Shown here one piece after another: positions 52,601 through 62,149 of a DNA stretch of 64,000 nt. The translations under genes were made by a program, and so were the position numbers. The stretch's first letter is position 1; each line of letters begins with the position of its first letter. The notes beneath the pieces are model-generated. The model ran no database searches. It was given only the letters and a program-made list of their open reading frames with translations, and was not told where the DNA came from. Origin of the DNA: Aspidapion aeneum (Eukaryota > Arthropoda > Insecta > Coleoptera > Brentidae); contig OY755042.1 of assembly GCA_963576565.1 (NCBI GenBank), forward strand, positions 108,367,314 through 108,431,313, in the 5' to 3' direction.

Positions 52601-54793
52601 AAGAGCATGGTAAGGTGCCATCAGAAAATCGATATCTTTAATAAAAACCGAGTTTCCCATTTAATCCCATCAAAATGGGACATTACTGTTTTGGGATCTT
52701 TCGAGGTCGTATAGAAATAAAAATAACTTACCATCTTTATATGAATAATCTTCCATGGGCATATCCAGCAAATCTTCATCTGGATCTGATCTGGCTTCAA
52801 TACTGTTTCCTCCTCCCAGGAAATCTAGAAAAAAGAAAATTGTTTTATTTTAAGTAAATCCTATTCTGTGTCTTAGGGTTGACAAAACTTTACTTTCGTT
52901 TAATATCTCAGGATTAGGTTTAGGATTCTTAGAGATCTAATAGAGAATGATTTTCATGATCAAGAAGAAGAAGAGCAAAGTTGGTTTCGCGCAGGCAGAT
53001 CTTGTTGTGATAATGTTTTTTGTCTTAAATAAGTAATTGAGAAAAGGAGCGCCAGAAACATAGAGACTCATGTTACCTTTGTGGACCTACAAAAAGCACA
53101 TGATATCGTTCCAGTAGGAAAATTATGGACAGTGTTAGAGCAAACTAATATCAAACATACATACATAAAAGCGATAAAAGAACTATACAAAGGGTCAAAA
53201 TCTAAAATAATTGGAAATCGACTTTCAAAGAATTCCTGGTAACAAAAGGTTTAAGACAGGGATGTTGTATCTCTCCAACTCTTTTTAAAATATATATCGC
53301 AGTAGCTCTAAAAAACTGGAAACGAAAAGTGCACGGCATGGGAATACAACTTAATGACCGATTTACCATATACACACTACAGTTTGCTGACGACCAAGTA
53401 ATTGTGGCTAATGATAAAGACGACATGTAGTATATGATGAGAAAGTTAACAGAAGAATACCAAAAGTGGGGATTAACACTGAACGTGGACAAGACACAGT
53501 ACTTATGTATTGGAAACGAATCCAGTGAGGTAGTGCTAGAAAATGGACAAACAATATCTCTATACAATGAGTATGTATACTTGGGTGTCACATTTGATAA
53601 AACAGGAACAGATTGTAAAGAATTGGAAAAAAGAATAGTAAAAGCAAAAAAAGTTATTGGATGTCTTAACAGTATTTTATGGAGCAGAGAGATAAAAAAG
53701 AATGTAAAATTTAACATATATGAAACAATGGTCAAAAGCACGCTGTTGTATGGAATAGAGACTTGTCGCGTAACAGAAAAATACAAAACAGAAATGAGAT
53801 CATAAAAGAAAGGATGGGAATCGAGGGAAGCATAACGGATGACATCACTAAAAGGCAACTGATATGGTACGGCCATGTACAACGGATGAACGACGAAAGA
53901 TTACCAAAGCACGTCCTAGAATGGCAACCAATAGGACGCAGAAAAAGAGGGCGTCCTAAACTAGAATGGCAACAGTCAATCCAAAGATCAATGAGTCAAA
54001 AAAATCTGACAGAGGATGATTGTCAGGATCGAAGAAGGTGGAGAATAGGCGTCGGACAACGTAGAAAAACGTTCTAAACCGACATAGTAGTAGTAGTAAT
54101 ATCTCAGAAAGTAGCCCCATTTTTTTGCGATTTACTGTGGTGGAAAATATTATTATATTATTAAGCCTACTTAGATCTTAATTATCATGATCATCATCAT
54201 CATCGTCATTTAAATGAAAGATGAGAACAAAACCCTAATTCCCATTTTATTTTAGTAAATAACTCCGTTTTTTCAGGATTTGCTTTGAAGGAAAAGATTA
54301 TAGTATTAAATTAAATTAAAGATAGAGCCCCATTTTTTATACGATTTAATGTGGTAGAAAATATTATTAAAGTATTAAGCCTACTTAGATCTTAATTATC
54401 ATCATTATCATCATTTAAATAAAATATGAGATTCCACAAAAACCTAATCTCCTTTTTATTTTAGTAAATAACTCCCTTTTTTAGAATTTACCTTAAATGA
54501 AAAGATTATGGTATTAAATCGCTCTTCTCGGCTATTAAATCGTCTTAAATCTCAAGAATCATCAGTTTCGTCATATTATATTGTTTTTTGATAATTACCT
54601 GTACATATCAATTCAGGACAACACGTTCTATAGCGATGCAGCAAAATGCATCCAGGTGGCGGTGGATTGGGCAACTTAGGGCACACCCGCAAGTAGCACA
54701 ACAAAGCGTTCCTGCTGCACGTACAATTTAGACACGGTTCAGGCGTGAAAACCTGGGTGCCTTCTTCGTGATTTTCTTCGTTGTACCAACAGT
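42702..54793 (-). CDS. VWC-domain extracellular protein, 3' nine exons
   Basis: Minus-strand join of 54793-54599, 52824-52732, 51470-51222, 51046-50855, 50750-49676, 49625-49486, 47251-47171, 45068-44880 and 43390-42702. Five exons carry VWC modules with CxxCxC and later CC patterns; VWC domains bind BMP/TGF-beta ligands or matrix proteins outside the cell. Linkers are rich in Thr, Ser, Asn and acidic residues, with runs of Thr and many NxS/T sites, so a glycosylated secreted protein is likely. All junctions are phase 1 except the 50-bp intron at 49626-49675 (phase 2). The last VWC stops after its first half (CKTLKCWRS, stop). The signal peptide exon is not in view. Insect tenectin has repeated VWC plus mucin-like regions, but its RGD is not seen here, so I give no name. 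Confidence 0.88.
43700..44336. mobile_element. pogo/Tigger-like MITE, TA duplication
   Basis: Ends cagtgaagcctcctataagc and ggagaggtttcactg are inverted, with internal gtccgctta/gtccggttat repeats, and TA flanks both sides (43698-43699, 44337-44338). The 44105-44290 open frame has no transposase motif. Confidence 0.82.
44505..44580 (+). mobile_element. Penelope-like terminal repeat fragment
   Basis: gttagagatccttactaacc, then gtgtttaaataaagacaatg and gaagttcg match the right end at 26720-26790. The hammerhead-like GAAAC is lost. Confidence 0.6.
44880..45068 (-). CDS. VWC gene exon 8: VWC module
   Basis: Acceptor atttgtttttag and donor tgtg|gtaagc, phase 1. Carries NCLSNGKEILHGMSV, CTTCTCFYGNIVCRKPNC and VTLCCPNYVC. 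Confidence 0.9.
45140..46548 (-). mobile_element. RTE-like LINE (family B) with 18-bp TSD
   Basis: Minus-strand reverse-transcriptase frames: GISVTSALSRLYGRIFRD, VTFVDLQKAYETVPVE, LRQGCCISLTLFKIYM, catalytic LQFADDQVIV, YVYLGVTFDKTGTDCKELEK and the C-terminal WSREIKKNVKFNIYQTMV. A frameshift and stop break it near 46140 and 45350. Flanks 45122-45139 and 46549-46566 are an 18-bp duplication with one mismatch. It lies in the intron between VWC exons 7 and 8. Confidence 0.92.
46619..46659. repeat. (AT)n microsatellite
   Basis: Alternating AT tract directly next to a minus-strand LINE 3' end at 46660. Confidence 0.85.
46660..47010 (-). mobile_element. LINE C-terminal fragment (third RTE-like family)
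   Basis: Encodes MAQRSMERQMLHVKLTDRKR, RNKTKVRDIRGEVAKLKW and a broken RGRPQMRWADDLKKQAGTRW. This is the familiar RTE-type C-terminal block, distinct from families A and B. Confidence 0.75.
47171..47251 (-). CDS. VWC gene exon 7: short linker
   Basis: Acceptor ttttgatttag and donor ggat|gtaagt, phase 1 in and out. Encodes GFLPKEPAILEAFYDNVVSL followed by TSRPQG. Confidence 0.8.
47276..48293 (+). mobile_element. hAT element remnant
   Basis: Contains a broken hAT transposase start and, at the right end, gtcaccagccgccactg after a C run, identical in kind to the inverse end at 22557. The left boundary (cagttgcgtagctacc) is tentative and no duplication was found. Begins 23 bp from a VWC exon-7 splice site. 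Confidence 0.65.
47612..48115 (+). pseudogene. hAT transposase N-terminal fragment (TTF/ZMYM-like)
   Basis: From the ATG at 47612: MEINTVDYLTNCANLN, KKLYDAENWLCGFEKL and FFCFICLIMNNPSDE, then a stop. The next frame continues DIRCQMNSAYRKNITEHNEN then VAKNRHIPSRL, and a third frame gives FCGIFEVALRGHDESETGA. This order (WL..FFCFxCL, QLxSAYR, ELALRGHDE) is that of hAT transposases with a TTF-type zinc finger. The catalytic and dimerisation parts are deleted. Confidence 0.75.
48300..48440. repeat. Single unit of the 27.6-kb tandem repeat
   Basis: ctgccttctcccataaatgt, taaagttatgtaaaagtaac and tttagagagctttgaaaggc match the units at 27560-28040. Confidence 0.7.
48515..48740 (-). mobile_element. 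Probable LINE 3' tail, (AAAT)n
   Basis: (attt)n at 48515-48537 followed by non-coding sequence with agggacatacaaatgaaccc resembles a truncated LINE on the minus strand. No protein motif. Confidence 0.4.
49049..49460. mobile_element. Harbinger-like MITE with TTA duplication
   Basis: Ends aggccggttcagaagcagcc and ggctgcgtctgaaccgcact are inverted, continuing as cagtagtttagt, and TTA flanks both sides (49046-49048, 49461-49463). PIF/Harbinger elements duplicate TWA. It lies 25 bp from the VWC exon-6 donor. Confidence 0.78.
49486..49625 (-). CDS. VWC gene exon 6: linker
   Basis: The acceptor aaaattattgtag at 49626 keeps frame (K-IIPFLAADAVDTKSDMIK). The stronger-looking tttttttag at 49608 would break it. 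Donor acaag|gtagga, phase 1. Ends SDSNFDYGAPYFSSPDSPQ. Confidence 0.75.
49676..50750 (-). CDS. VWC gene exon 5: long Thr/Ser/Asn-rich linker
   Basis: Acceptor ctttatttttag. The 357-codon exon opens NGTIDIDPEPNYGYHPT, is low in Cys, rich in Thr and Asn, and contains DFFTFEDINILSLVDSLLDG and a DYDYDYSEP acidic patch. The donor ctt aa|gtaagt gives a phase 2 exit, unlike the rest of the gene. Confidence 0.88.
50855..51046 (-). CDS. VWC gene exon 4: VWC module
   Basis: Acceptor cataatttttag and donor tgca|gtaagt. Carries DGCTVDGNHHTEGSKVIG, CDNCYCLRGLLRCEPLSC and GECCAASYNC. Confidence 0.9.
51222..51470 (-). CDS. VWC gene exon 3: VWC module and Thr run
   Basis: Acceptor tatattttag and donor ccag|gtatga, phase 1 in and out. 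Carries CEYCYCLGGKQICVKPKC and DPTSCCPVKYDC, followed by SSTTSTTTTTTEMEH. Confidence 0.9.
51530..52683. mobile_element. Element with ~75-bp inverted ends in a VWC gene intron
   Basis: Left gtcccattttcgatgggatt...aagatatcgattttctgat is inverted at the right (atcagaaaatcgatatcttt...aatcccatcaaaatgggac). Contains a hammerhead-like motif near 52540. Most of the interior is AT-rich and non-coding. It lies between VWC exons 2 and 3. Confidence 0.78.
52525..52562 (-). ncRNA. Hammerhead ribozyme-like motif
   Basis: Minus strand: CTGAAGA, stem TGCCATC, loop cactcga, stem GATGGCG, then AAACGTCGAG. CUGANGA, a 6-7 bp stem II and GAAAC match the hammerhead core exactly. Stem III and the cleavage triplet were not securely placed. 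Such motifs are known in Penelope-like terminal repeats and related retroelements. Confidence 0.5.
52732..52824 (-). CDS. VWC gene exon 2: acidic linker
   Basis: Acceptor cttttttctag and donor gatg|gtaag, phase 1 in and out. Encodes DFLGGGNSIEARSDPDEDLL and a further acidic stretch. Confidence 0.8.
52912..54096 (+). mobile_element. RTE-like LINE (family B) with 11-bp TSD and (TAG)n tail
   Basis: Plus-strand frames give QFADDQVIVANDKDD, YVYLGVTFDKTGTDCKELEK, IKKNVKFNIYETMVKS, WYGHVQRMNDERLPKH and RRKRGRPKLEWQQSI, interrupted by stops. taatatctcag flanks it (52901-52911, 54097-54107), and (TAG)n ends it. It lies antisense in the intron between VWC exons 1 and 2. Confidence 0.92.
54105..54525. 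repeat. Tandem duplication, two ~210-bp units
   Basis: cctacttagatcttaattat and ttattttagtaaataactcc occur in each unit, about 215 bp apart, with scattered differences. Intronic, just downstream of VWC exon 1. Confidence 0.8.
54599..54793 (-). CDS. VWC gene exon 1 in view: VWC module
   Basis: Acceptor ccttttttgcag and donor cag|gtaatt. Reads CWYNEENHEEGTQVF, PEPCLNCTCSRNALLC, then PPPPGCILLHRYRTCCPELI: a full ten-Cys VWC pattern. Phase 1 on exit. Confidence 0.9.
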
Positions 54794-56940
54794 CTGCAAA
54801 AAAGGAAAATGTTAATACTGTAATTTTGTTATTGAAATATTACAACAAAAATTATAAATTGCTCAACACACAAATTTTCTAAAATTTACTTTGGAACTTT
54901 TTATCCCCCTCTGGATCCTACGACCCTGAACCCTTAACCCATTCTGAGAGCTTGAGTGCCCAATTAAATCAGCCACAGCTGTTTATAAATCTGGCGAGTG
55001 GCTAAACCGAGCTCTCTGCCACTCAGTTCTTCTAGATCATCCAAGTAAGAAAAACGTTAGACCTTGCCCTGGTTGTGCTGCTAAGATCAGAGCATTTATA
55101 CAGCAGATATTTTATGCTCTCAGATTTTTCCTCGTCTCTGTGACTTTTGTTTTGATTAACTAAACAGAGAAGTAATTTAGAATCTAATTTAACTTTTTAT
55201 TCACTAATTCCGGAAGTATTACAGAAACAACGAATATAAATGAATCATTTTAGAACTTAAATATACTGCCTATTTTAATGTAAACATCATTCTTCCTGAA
55301 GAAAAAAATAATAATACTTCATATACATATTCACATATAGTCGCAATCTCTCAAGCGTGTTTTTACGGTATTAATGTTTACTTAATTTAGACAGTAACAG
55401 TTTTTAAAATCTAATTCGAACAAACATTTAAATTGATAGGTGTATATAAAAACTGCACAAACAAAACCTTATCTAAAAAGCATAGATATAAGACAAATCT
55501 TATTATTGATAATGTTGAAGTAGTTGAAGTCAGCGAAACACATGACTTTAAAACGGATCATAAGTCTTCAGGAAAAGTTAAAAACAAAATTGATGTCACG
55601 TAAAAACAAGCTCAGGTTACTGATGTGATTCTCATCCTCAAAACTAACAAACTTTTAATGACAAGCACATTTAAAAGAAACTAATTCACAATTGAGAGTC
55701 AAACTACTACTGCAGCCTGGAAGAAAGCCTGGCTTGCAAGATGCAGTGACCCTAATCCCTGGGGGTAAATGCATCTCGATTTGAACTGCTTTGTCTAAAG
55801 CGACAAATTGACAATTGGCGTCTCTTCAGTAGACATCCATGCTTCATCTTTATTTTCAGATACCAATATCATTATTCTAAATTAATTCAATTGATTATTT
55901 TCTAATCTGCGATTAATCACATTTTGATAAATGTAACCGCAAAAAAAAACAACGGTTTTTTGTTCCGTATTACATATCTACATTAGTTTATTTGAACGAT
56001 AAGTAGGTATATGAAGCATCAAAATCATGCAGCGTTAAATTTAAGCCTGCAGAAAGCTATAACCAGCGATTCGCTAAACAACTAAATTAACCATATTCGA
56101 TGTGTGTATGTCACTGTCAAATGTCAAACAATTATTTCTGTTATCTATTTTGTGTTAATTAATTATTCTATCTATAATATGAATCTTGTTTTGTACAGAT
56201 ATATGAGCTCATATCTCTGGTTTTGTATCAGCTTCAGATAACTTTATTAATAAGTAATTAGTAACTCGTGCAGTCGAACTTTCAAAGCGTAAAGATTTAC
56301 TTATAGATCAAGATCTTTGTCTGACTTTAAATCTACCTGTCACTGTCAAACAATTATTTATTTTACTATCTAGGTATAGTGGATCTTGTTTTGCAATGAA
56401 AAAAATAGAAATGGAAATAGAAAATTTTATTTATAAAGGATGAGTAAAGATTTACTTATGGATCAAGAACTTCCATTAAGACTCAATTTGTTTCTTTTGC
56501 TGTCAACGGCCATCATAATATGTTCACAATTACCAATTTTTTAACAAACGAGATAGAGGGGGTTACATTTACAATGGATACCGCTACATACCCAAGGAAG
56601 ATGATGATGCTCTCCAAGTCTTTTAAAAAAGTTTAAAATATAGATATTATTATGGAGAAAACTAAAGTCCTAAAAACGTCACGGTTTATCGAAGTTGGTC
56701 ATTAGGCAGAAAAAAAACGCAAGAATGGGCCAAAAAGATAACTGTGTTTCTTGTACTCAGTTCTTGGTAATTAATTGGGCGTTAAAAAATGAAGATCTTT
56801 GTTTATTTGTTCTCATATCATATGCAACTAAAAAAAAATTGTGGAATTTCAATTTTTTTACAAAAGAAGGTACCGAGGTGGAGCTTTATTTGAGGGTATA
56901 AAAGAGCCAAGACAAAGTAATCTCTGCATAAGCTCTACTA
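54794..56940. other. No gene recognised
   Basis: Upstream (5') side of the VWC gene on the minus strand. No signal-peptide exon could be supported. Short phrases such as caaacaattattt recur at 56145 and 56345, showing a small local duplication. The 56695-56901 open frame has no domain. Confidence 0.45.
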
Positions 56941-57060
56941 CTACTTAAAAATGTTTCCTAAATTTTACGCGCAAAATGATGGACTTCCAATGGGTTCGTC
57001 TCTTTCGCCAGTGGTATCAAACATCTTCTTGGAGTCAAGCCAAAACCATTACTAGGATAC

Positions 57061-57351
57061 ATGGATGACACATTTATTATATGGCCGGAAAATGATAACG
57101 AACTGCAGAATTTTCTCAATTATCTGAACGGTATTCGACCAACAATCAAATGCACAATGGAAATTGAAAAAGATACGGCCTTACCTTTTTTGGACGTTTT
57201 TGTCAAAAGATTAGACAGACACATTCAAACTACTGTATATAAGAAACCTACACACACGGGACAGTACCTTAATTTTAAGTTTAGTCATTCTGTTGCTACA
57301 AAACAAGGAGTTATAAGAAGTTTGTATTTAAGAGCCGTAAATATTAGCTAA
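57061..57351 (+). pseudogene. Penelope-like reverse transcriptase fragment
   Basis: 97 codons: DDTFIIW (catalytic Asp pair), LPFLDVFVKRLD, TTVYKKPTHTGQYLNFKFSH, KQGVIRSLYLRA. These are the palm/thumb motifs of Penelope-like reverse transcriptases. It lacks the N-terminal half and the endonuclease in frame, so it is not functional. Confidence 0.88.
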
Positions 57352-58035
57352 CACTACTACTATATAAGTAGTGTGAGCTATGGTGATCCTAATTTTTTCG
57401 AGAAAAAAAAAGTTGCTCCGATTTCAAAATTTTTTATATATCTTTGCGTTTCAGATGATTTTGAAACTTTTTTGTTTTGCTGTCTGTCTGTATGTCTGTC
57501 TGTCTGTATGTCTGTCTGTAACGACCAACCCGCATAACTCAAAAACCGCTTGTCCGATTTTAATGAAATTTGGTACCTAAGTTGGGTCTTGGGCCGTGAT
57601 GGTCCCATTTAAAAATGAACAAAATCCACGGAACGCAAGCCAAATAAAAGGGTGGGGGTAGATTCCAAAAATTAGAGTTTATGTGAAAATATGGCGTGTG
57701 TGATATCAAACGAAAGGTAATTAAGTCTGGAGTTAAAAAAATGAATTTTAGTTTATTTAAAAAAAAAAGTGGGGGTAGATGTCAAAAATTAGAGTTTAAG
57801 TGAAAATATGGCGTGTGTGATATCAAACGAAAGGTAATTGAGTCTGGAGTTAAACAAAATACATTTTAGTTTTTTTTAAAAGGGTGGGGGTAGATTTAAA
57901 AAATTTGAGTTTAAGTCAAAACATGGCTTGTGTGGTATCAAACGAAAGGTAATTAAGTCTGGAGTTGAATAAAATATATTTCAGTTTTTGATTATATTAG
58001 CTCACACTATAACTATAGTACCTAGTGTGAGCTTA
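57345..58035. mobile_element. Insert with hairpin ends inside the Penelope-like element
   Basis: Both ends form hairpins around gtgtgagct: acactactactatataagta then gtgt on the left, and gctcacacta...tagtgtgagc on the right. The interior has a (TGTC)n run (57481-57518) and a tandem array. Ends are approximate. Confidence 0.55.
57652..57992. repeat. Tandem array, three ~117-bp units
   Basis: Units start gtgggggtagat at 57652, 57769 and 57884, each with gtgatatcaaacgaaaggta then attaagtctggagtt. Confidence 0.9.
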
Positions 58036-58596
58036 GGTGCCCATAGATTGGCAGAGTATTTTTAGTAATAATGAGGAATTACCTAGAGAAATTAACAACA
58101 TTAAAAAAGATCTCTTGAATTAAAAACAAATCAAATGTTGCAAATTCTTATAATAGTGATCCATTATTTGTTATTAATTCCATATGTTCAAGGGATTTCA
58201 GAAAACATAAGACGAATAGCCAAACACTATAATATAAAAACGTTACTTGTGTAACTAAAACCAAACCAGAAAATCCCTCAAATTATAAGGAATGTATTTA
58301 ACAAATCCCGTGTGAGTGTTGTAAATCAGATGTTTGTGAAACTCTTCAGGTTAGAGTAAATGAACATCTAAAAGCACTCAATTAGGGGATAATGAAAAAT
58401 TCGGTGTAGCGAATCATGCATGGTCAAATGATCATAGGACTCATTGGTCAGAAGCTAAGTTTTGCATAAGGAGCCGCATTGGCGAAAATAAAAGTTTATT
58501 GAAGCTGTGTTTATAATACAGAATAAAGAAGATTTCAGTCAAGCAAGCACGGACATACCAAACATATGGACACCAATCTTTAACGAAAACAATCGT

Positions 58597-58659
58597 CTAC
58601 TTGGTGTACAGTCAGGTGTGATGGACCGGCCCCATCACACCTGACTGTACACCAAGTAG
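58597..58659. repeat. Perfect 28-bp-arm palindrome
   Basis: ctacttggtgtacagtcagg then tgtgatgg is followed by a 7-nt accggcc loop and its exact inverse. A single-arm relative (tcacacctgactgcatatca) lies at 26650 in the other Penelope-like remnant. Confidence 0.92.
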
Positions 58660-58749
58660 TATAAGTGGCAGTCTGTCGACTTCAAACAAAGTGTTTCCTA
58701 AATACTTTGAAAGTAACGTTTTTGAACATTGGGTTTCTGCAAAGACACA

Positions 58750-59587
58750 CACGGTAAAAAAAAAATTTACAATGAAAACACGATCTTTTCTTGAATAAAT
58801 TGTTTTACCTTAAAACAATTTGTTTTGAATTAAAATATTTCTTTTTAGTTCAACGCAGCGTTTCATCTTGAAATGAGACTTTATTTTTCTTCTTTAATTG
58901 TTTTGTTTCAGTATATACTCCGATTTGTAACAAAGCAAATTGTCAAGTTTCATGGCTAATCGGGCAAAAAGGAGTTTTTTTTGTTTCCCTCATATTTTTC
59001 CGTGTGTAGCCTGAAAGTTTAACCTTACGGGGGTCCAAGATCTAATGGACACCTAATAAGTGTTGACAGTTAACTGTTTCGTCCTTATGGGACTCCTCAG
59101 AACACTGCTGGTCAATGTGACAAATCTTGCGAATTTAATTAAACGGTTTTGTCTCTAACCAAATGTAAATAGTAAGAAAACTATCGCAAGAAGCGCCATC
59201 TGCAATGCAATGCAAATAAAAGAAAACTCCTATAGTCCGTGACCTACGACAGCTCTTTGTCTTTCAGGCCGGATCAACCGCATATTGCATTTTTACCCGT
59301 CATCAAGACAGTAAGCGTCAATCAACAGAATTTTTAAGCCAAGTAATAATCCACGTTTAAAAGCAAATTGTCTTCATATAAGTAATATTTTGCTTCCAGA
59401 GAAAACGGTGCCTTAGATTAATTCAGTTCCAATTTATAATAAAACAATTTCTGTTTTAAATTAAAATAAAGAGGCAAGACATTTTTTGTGCAATATCAGG
59501 AAAATATTCTCTTGGTTAATAGGAAAGCACAAATTATTTTTCTTCGAAGCAATTTGCTTTAATCTAAGACAATTTTTTTTTACCGTG
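58750..59587. mobile_element. CACGGTAAAA-family element with nested insert
   Basis: Ends cacggtaaaaaaaaaattt and aatttttttttaccgtg are inverted repeats. The interior matches 61912-62145 and the inverse of 905-1162 once the insert at 58945-59359 is removed. Confidence 0.8.
58945..59359. mobile_element. SINE-like insert with 13-bp TSD
   Basis: Flanked by aaagcaaattgtc at 58932-58944 and 59360-59372. Homologous to 35790-36270. The duplication length fits retrotransposition, but no tRNA-like box was recognised. Confidence 0.78.
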
Positions 59588-60398
59588 CACTAAAGTTGCA
59601 TTTTCTCCAAGAAACTTGAACCCGTGGTCCCCATCCCCAACTCGGAGAGACCCTACTATGACTTACCCCACCCTTAATATTTAATATAGCATATTTCATC
59701 TTTGATCGGCATACCGGGTTTGAGTTTTATAAAAATAGCAACCCAATTGATTTTCGCTTGACGCAATATGGCATTCGTGATTATGGGTTACACCTTGTGG
59801 TTTGATATCGCCTCGAGTGAAGTATGTACCTTACACATAATTTAAGTACTCTATACACTCTTGATGATTAATTAGCATGATATTAGTAGGTCTGTGGGTG
59901 GGTTGGGTTGGGAGGCAAACAGATTCTGTGTGGGAGGCCTATAAAAGGTATAATTTAAATGATGCACCAAAACAAAAGGGATGGTAGGAAAGATCAAAAG
60001 AAGAATGAAAATCCTACTATATTTTGTATTAAACCTCTTTGTTTTTTTGATACAGATTTCTCTTTTCTGTTATTATTAAGGGGCCTTTAGATATGTACAA
60101 AAAACTATTTCATTTTTTGAAGTGTAATTTCTTTAGGCGCGTTTAGCAGTTTTTGTGGGTAGTGAATCGAACTGAGCCGTCAGGCTCGGCTATGTAACGC
60201 TCATTCGGGTGAAATCGGCTCAAGTCGACTAAACATTCCGCGAGCGATATGATGATGCAGATGAAGGCTAGTACACAGAAGAGTTCGGTTCGGTCCGCTT
60301 TGCAGAATATGTTATGGGCCAGTATTATTAATTTCGCCTTGTTGAAGTTTACACTTCTGCCGTGTGGTCTTAAGCACACACAACTTTTTTTGTAAATT
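59588..60398. other. No gene recognised
   Basis: Includes a patch at about 60270-60320 (gttcggttcggtccgctttg, aatatgttatg) resembling the Harbinger-like MITE near 49380, so a related MITE remnant probably lies at 60140-60375. Confidence 0.4.
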
Positions 60399-60399
60399 T

Positions 60400-60790
60400 A
60401 ATAGCTTATATAAAAAAAATACAAAACAAAAATGGAAAGTGTCGAAATGGATGCAATGGAAGAACAAAGAGAATATCTGAAACAGATCACATAAGAAATG
60501 AGACCATTAAAGAAAGAATGGAAGTCGAGGGAAGCATAACGGATGACATCACCACAAGGCAACTGATATGGTATGGCCATGTACAACGGATGAACGACGA
60601 AAGATTACCAAAGTAGGTCCTAGGATGGTAACCAATAGGGCGCAGAAAACGAGGGCGTCCTAAACTGGAATGACAACAGTCAATCCAAAGATCAATGAGT
60701 CAAAAAAACTTGACAGAAGATGATTGTCAGAACCGATAGAGGTGGAGAACAGGCGTCGGACAACGTGGAAAACCGTTCTAAACCGACATA
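60400..60790 (+). mobile_element. RTE-like LINE (family B) 3' fragment
   Basis: gtgtcgaaatggatgcaatg, then atggccatgtacaacggatg and cgtcggacaacgtgg...ccgacata match the 3' end of the 52.9-54.1 kb copy. Broken frames. Confidence 0.85.
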
Positions 60791-61024
60791 AAAATTAATT
60801 CTTAAGAAAATTGACAAATTGATAACTTTTGCAAAGCCTATTTGGCCACACTGCAGATATATGTGCAACTCCATTTATTTAAAAATAAATATAAGATAAA
60901 TTTAAAAAAAGTTGAATTGATATAGTTTTGGTCAATTTAGGTTATGATTTGTTTTTGTGCCTTTTAAAAATGACAAATTTGAACCTTGACCTTTTGTAAT
61001 TGATAACGGTCACTTTGTGATTAA

Positions 61025-61625
61025 TTAGAGATTAGAGATATAAGGCTGTCCGAATAATTTTTGCATTATGGCACTGACGTCGTCAAGGTGGGGTTGGTGG
61101 GAGGTTTCAGGCAGTTGGGAAATATTGCGGAGAGTTGGGAAATTTAGGTTGTAAAAATTGTTAATGGAGGTTTTCTTTTGATCGTTAACATTTTTTGAAG
61201 CTGGTTTTCTAATATTACCAAACCCAATAGGAAAAAATGGTCTTTGGATCCCCCTCACCCCCTTCCCAATAATTAGTTTGCGCGACGCCAAGGTAGCTAT
61301 TCTGGTTCTTGAACGGTGTGATAATTCCCGTCACATGCTTTGGCAAATAACAGGCTTTAAATTAGTTTCGAGCCGCTTCTCCTACGATCCGACCGAGAAA
61401 CGTTCAGTCGGTAAGGGACAGGAGAACAGATTTCACTTGAAACGCGTAAAATTCACTAACTCTGAGAGAACTATGCCATTGGTCAAAACAAGTCTTTTCG
61501 CACAACAAAGGACCGTTCAGAGTTCGCTATTGGTCATGTGTGATGTGGATGGTCACATCGTTCCAGACCCAGAATATACCTACCCAGGTGGGTTATGGGA
61601 ACAGCCGTTTTGTTATATAATATAG
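61025..61625. other. Two unrecognised, adjoining open frames on opposite strands
   Basis: Minus 61291-61025 (88 codons or more, opening MASRKLIIGKGVRGIQRPFF if its first TTG codon is a start) and plus 61278-61625 (115 codons, ending GGLWEQPFCYII) meet near 61285. The plus region is GC-richer than its surroundings. Neither shows a domain I recognise, and a transposon origin is as likely as a host exon. Confidence 0.3.
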
Positions 61626-61911
61626 TTTATTGTAATTTAGAATTCGATATTGTTGTAAAACACAAATACAACTTGATCAACTCCCGTTACACTGCTATCA
61701 GCTTCGCTGACTAATAAAAAAATAATTTTCTCTTTAATTTGACAACAATATTGAACTTATACTAAATGCTGGTCGGTACTTTAGCACTTAGTACCTACAT
61801 AAAGGTAATAAAACACAACGGTTACTTTTATTAGATAGTTGAGAGGCTTATAGACAAAAATCGTGTCCCGTGGGATAGTTGTGACTTCGATTGGTAATAC
61901 ACGGTAAAAAA

Positions 61912-62145
61912 ATTTGTCTACAATTAAAACACGTTCTTTTTCTGAATAAATTTTTACCTTAAAACAATTTGTTTTGAATTAAAATATCTCTTTTTAGTTC
62001 AACACAGCGTTTAGTCTTGAAATGAGACTTTATTTTTCTTTTTTTAATTGTTTTGATTCAGTATACTCCATTTTGAAACAAAGCAAATTGTCTTCATATA
62101 AGTAATATAAATTTTGCTTCCAGAGAAAATGGTGCCTTAGATTTT
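61912..62145 (+). mobile_element. CACGGTAAAA-family MITE copy
   Basis: cacggtaaaaaaatttgtct, ttaaaacaatttgttttgaa and ttttgcttccagagaaaatg correspond to the uninterrupted form of 58750-59587. Confidence 0.7.
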
Positions 62146-62149
62146 TCGG

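Larger units (their letters stand above)
56945..58680 (+). mobile_element. Penelope-like element, broken
   Basis: Reverse-transcriptase motifs in plus frames: KFYAQNDGLPMGSSLSPVVS then NIFLES, followed by a short deletion or frameshift and MDDTFIIWPENDNELQ. The GIY-YIG-type tail (VNEHLKALN, HAWSNDH, HWSEA) lies at 58340-58560. An unrelated insert of ~690 bp separates the two at 57345-58035. The 3' part ends near a perfect palindrome at 58597. Confidence 0.85.

Noticed and set aside
53202..53882. 226-codon minus open frame
   Set aside because: It is the antisense shadow of the family-B LINE reverse transcriptase on the plus strand.
42702..54793. Naming the VWC gene tenectin
   Set aside because: Repeated VWC plus Thr-rich linkers fit, but the RGD motif is not seen in these exons and the 5' half is missing.
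60143..60379. 78-codon minus frame resembling a membrane segment
   Set aside because: It overlaps repeat sequence shared with the MITE at 49.4 kb. No splice or domain support.
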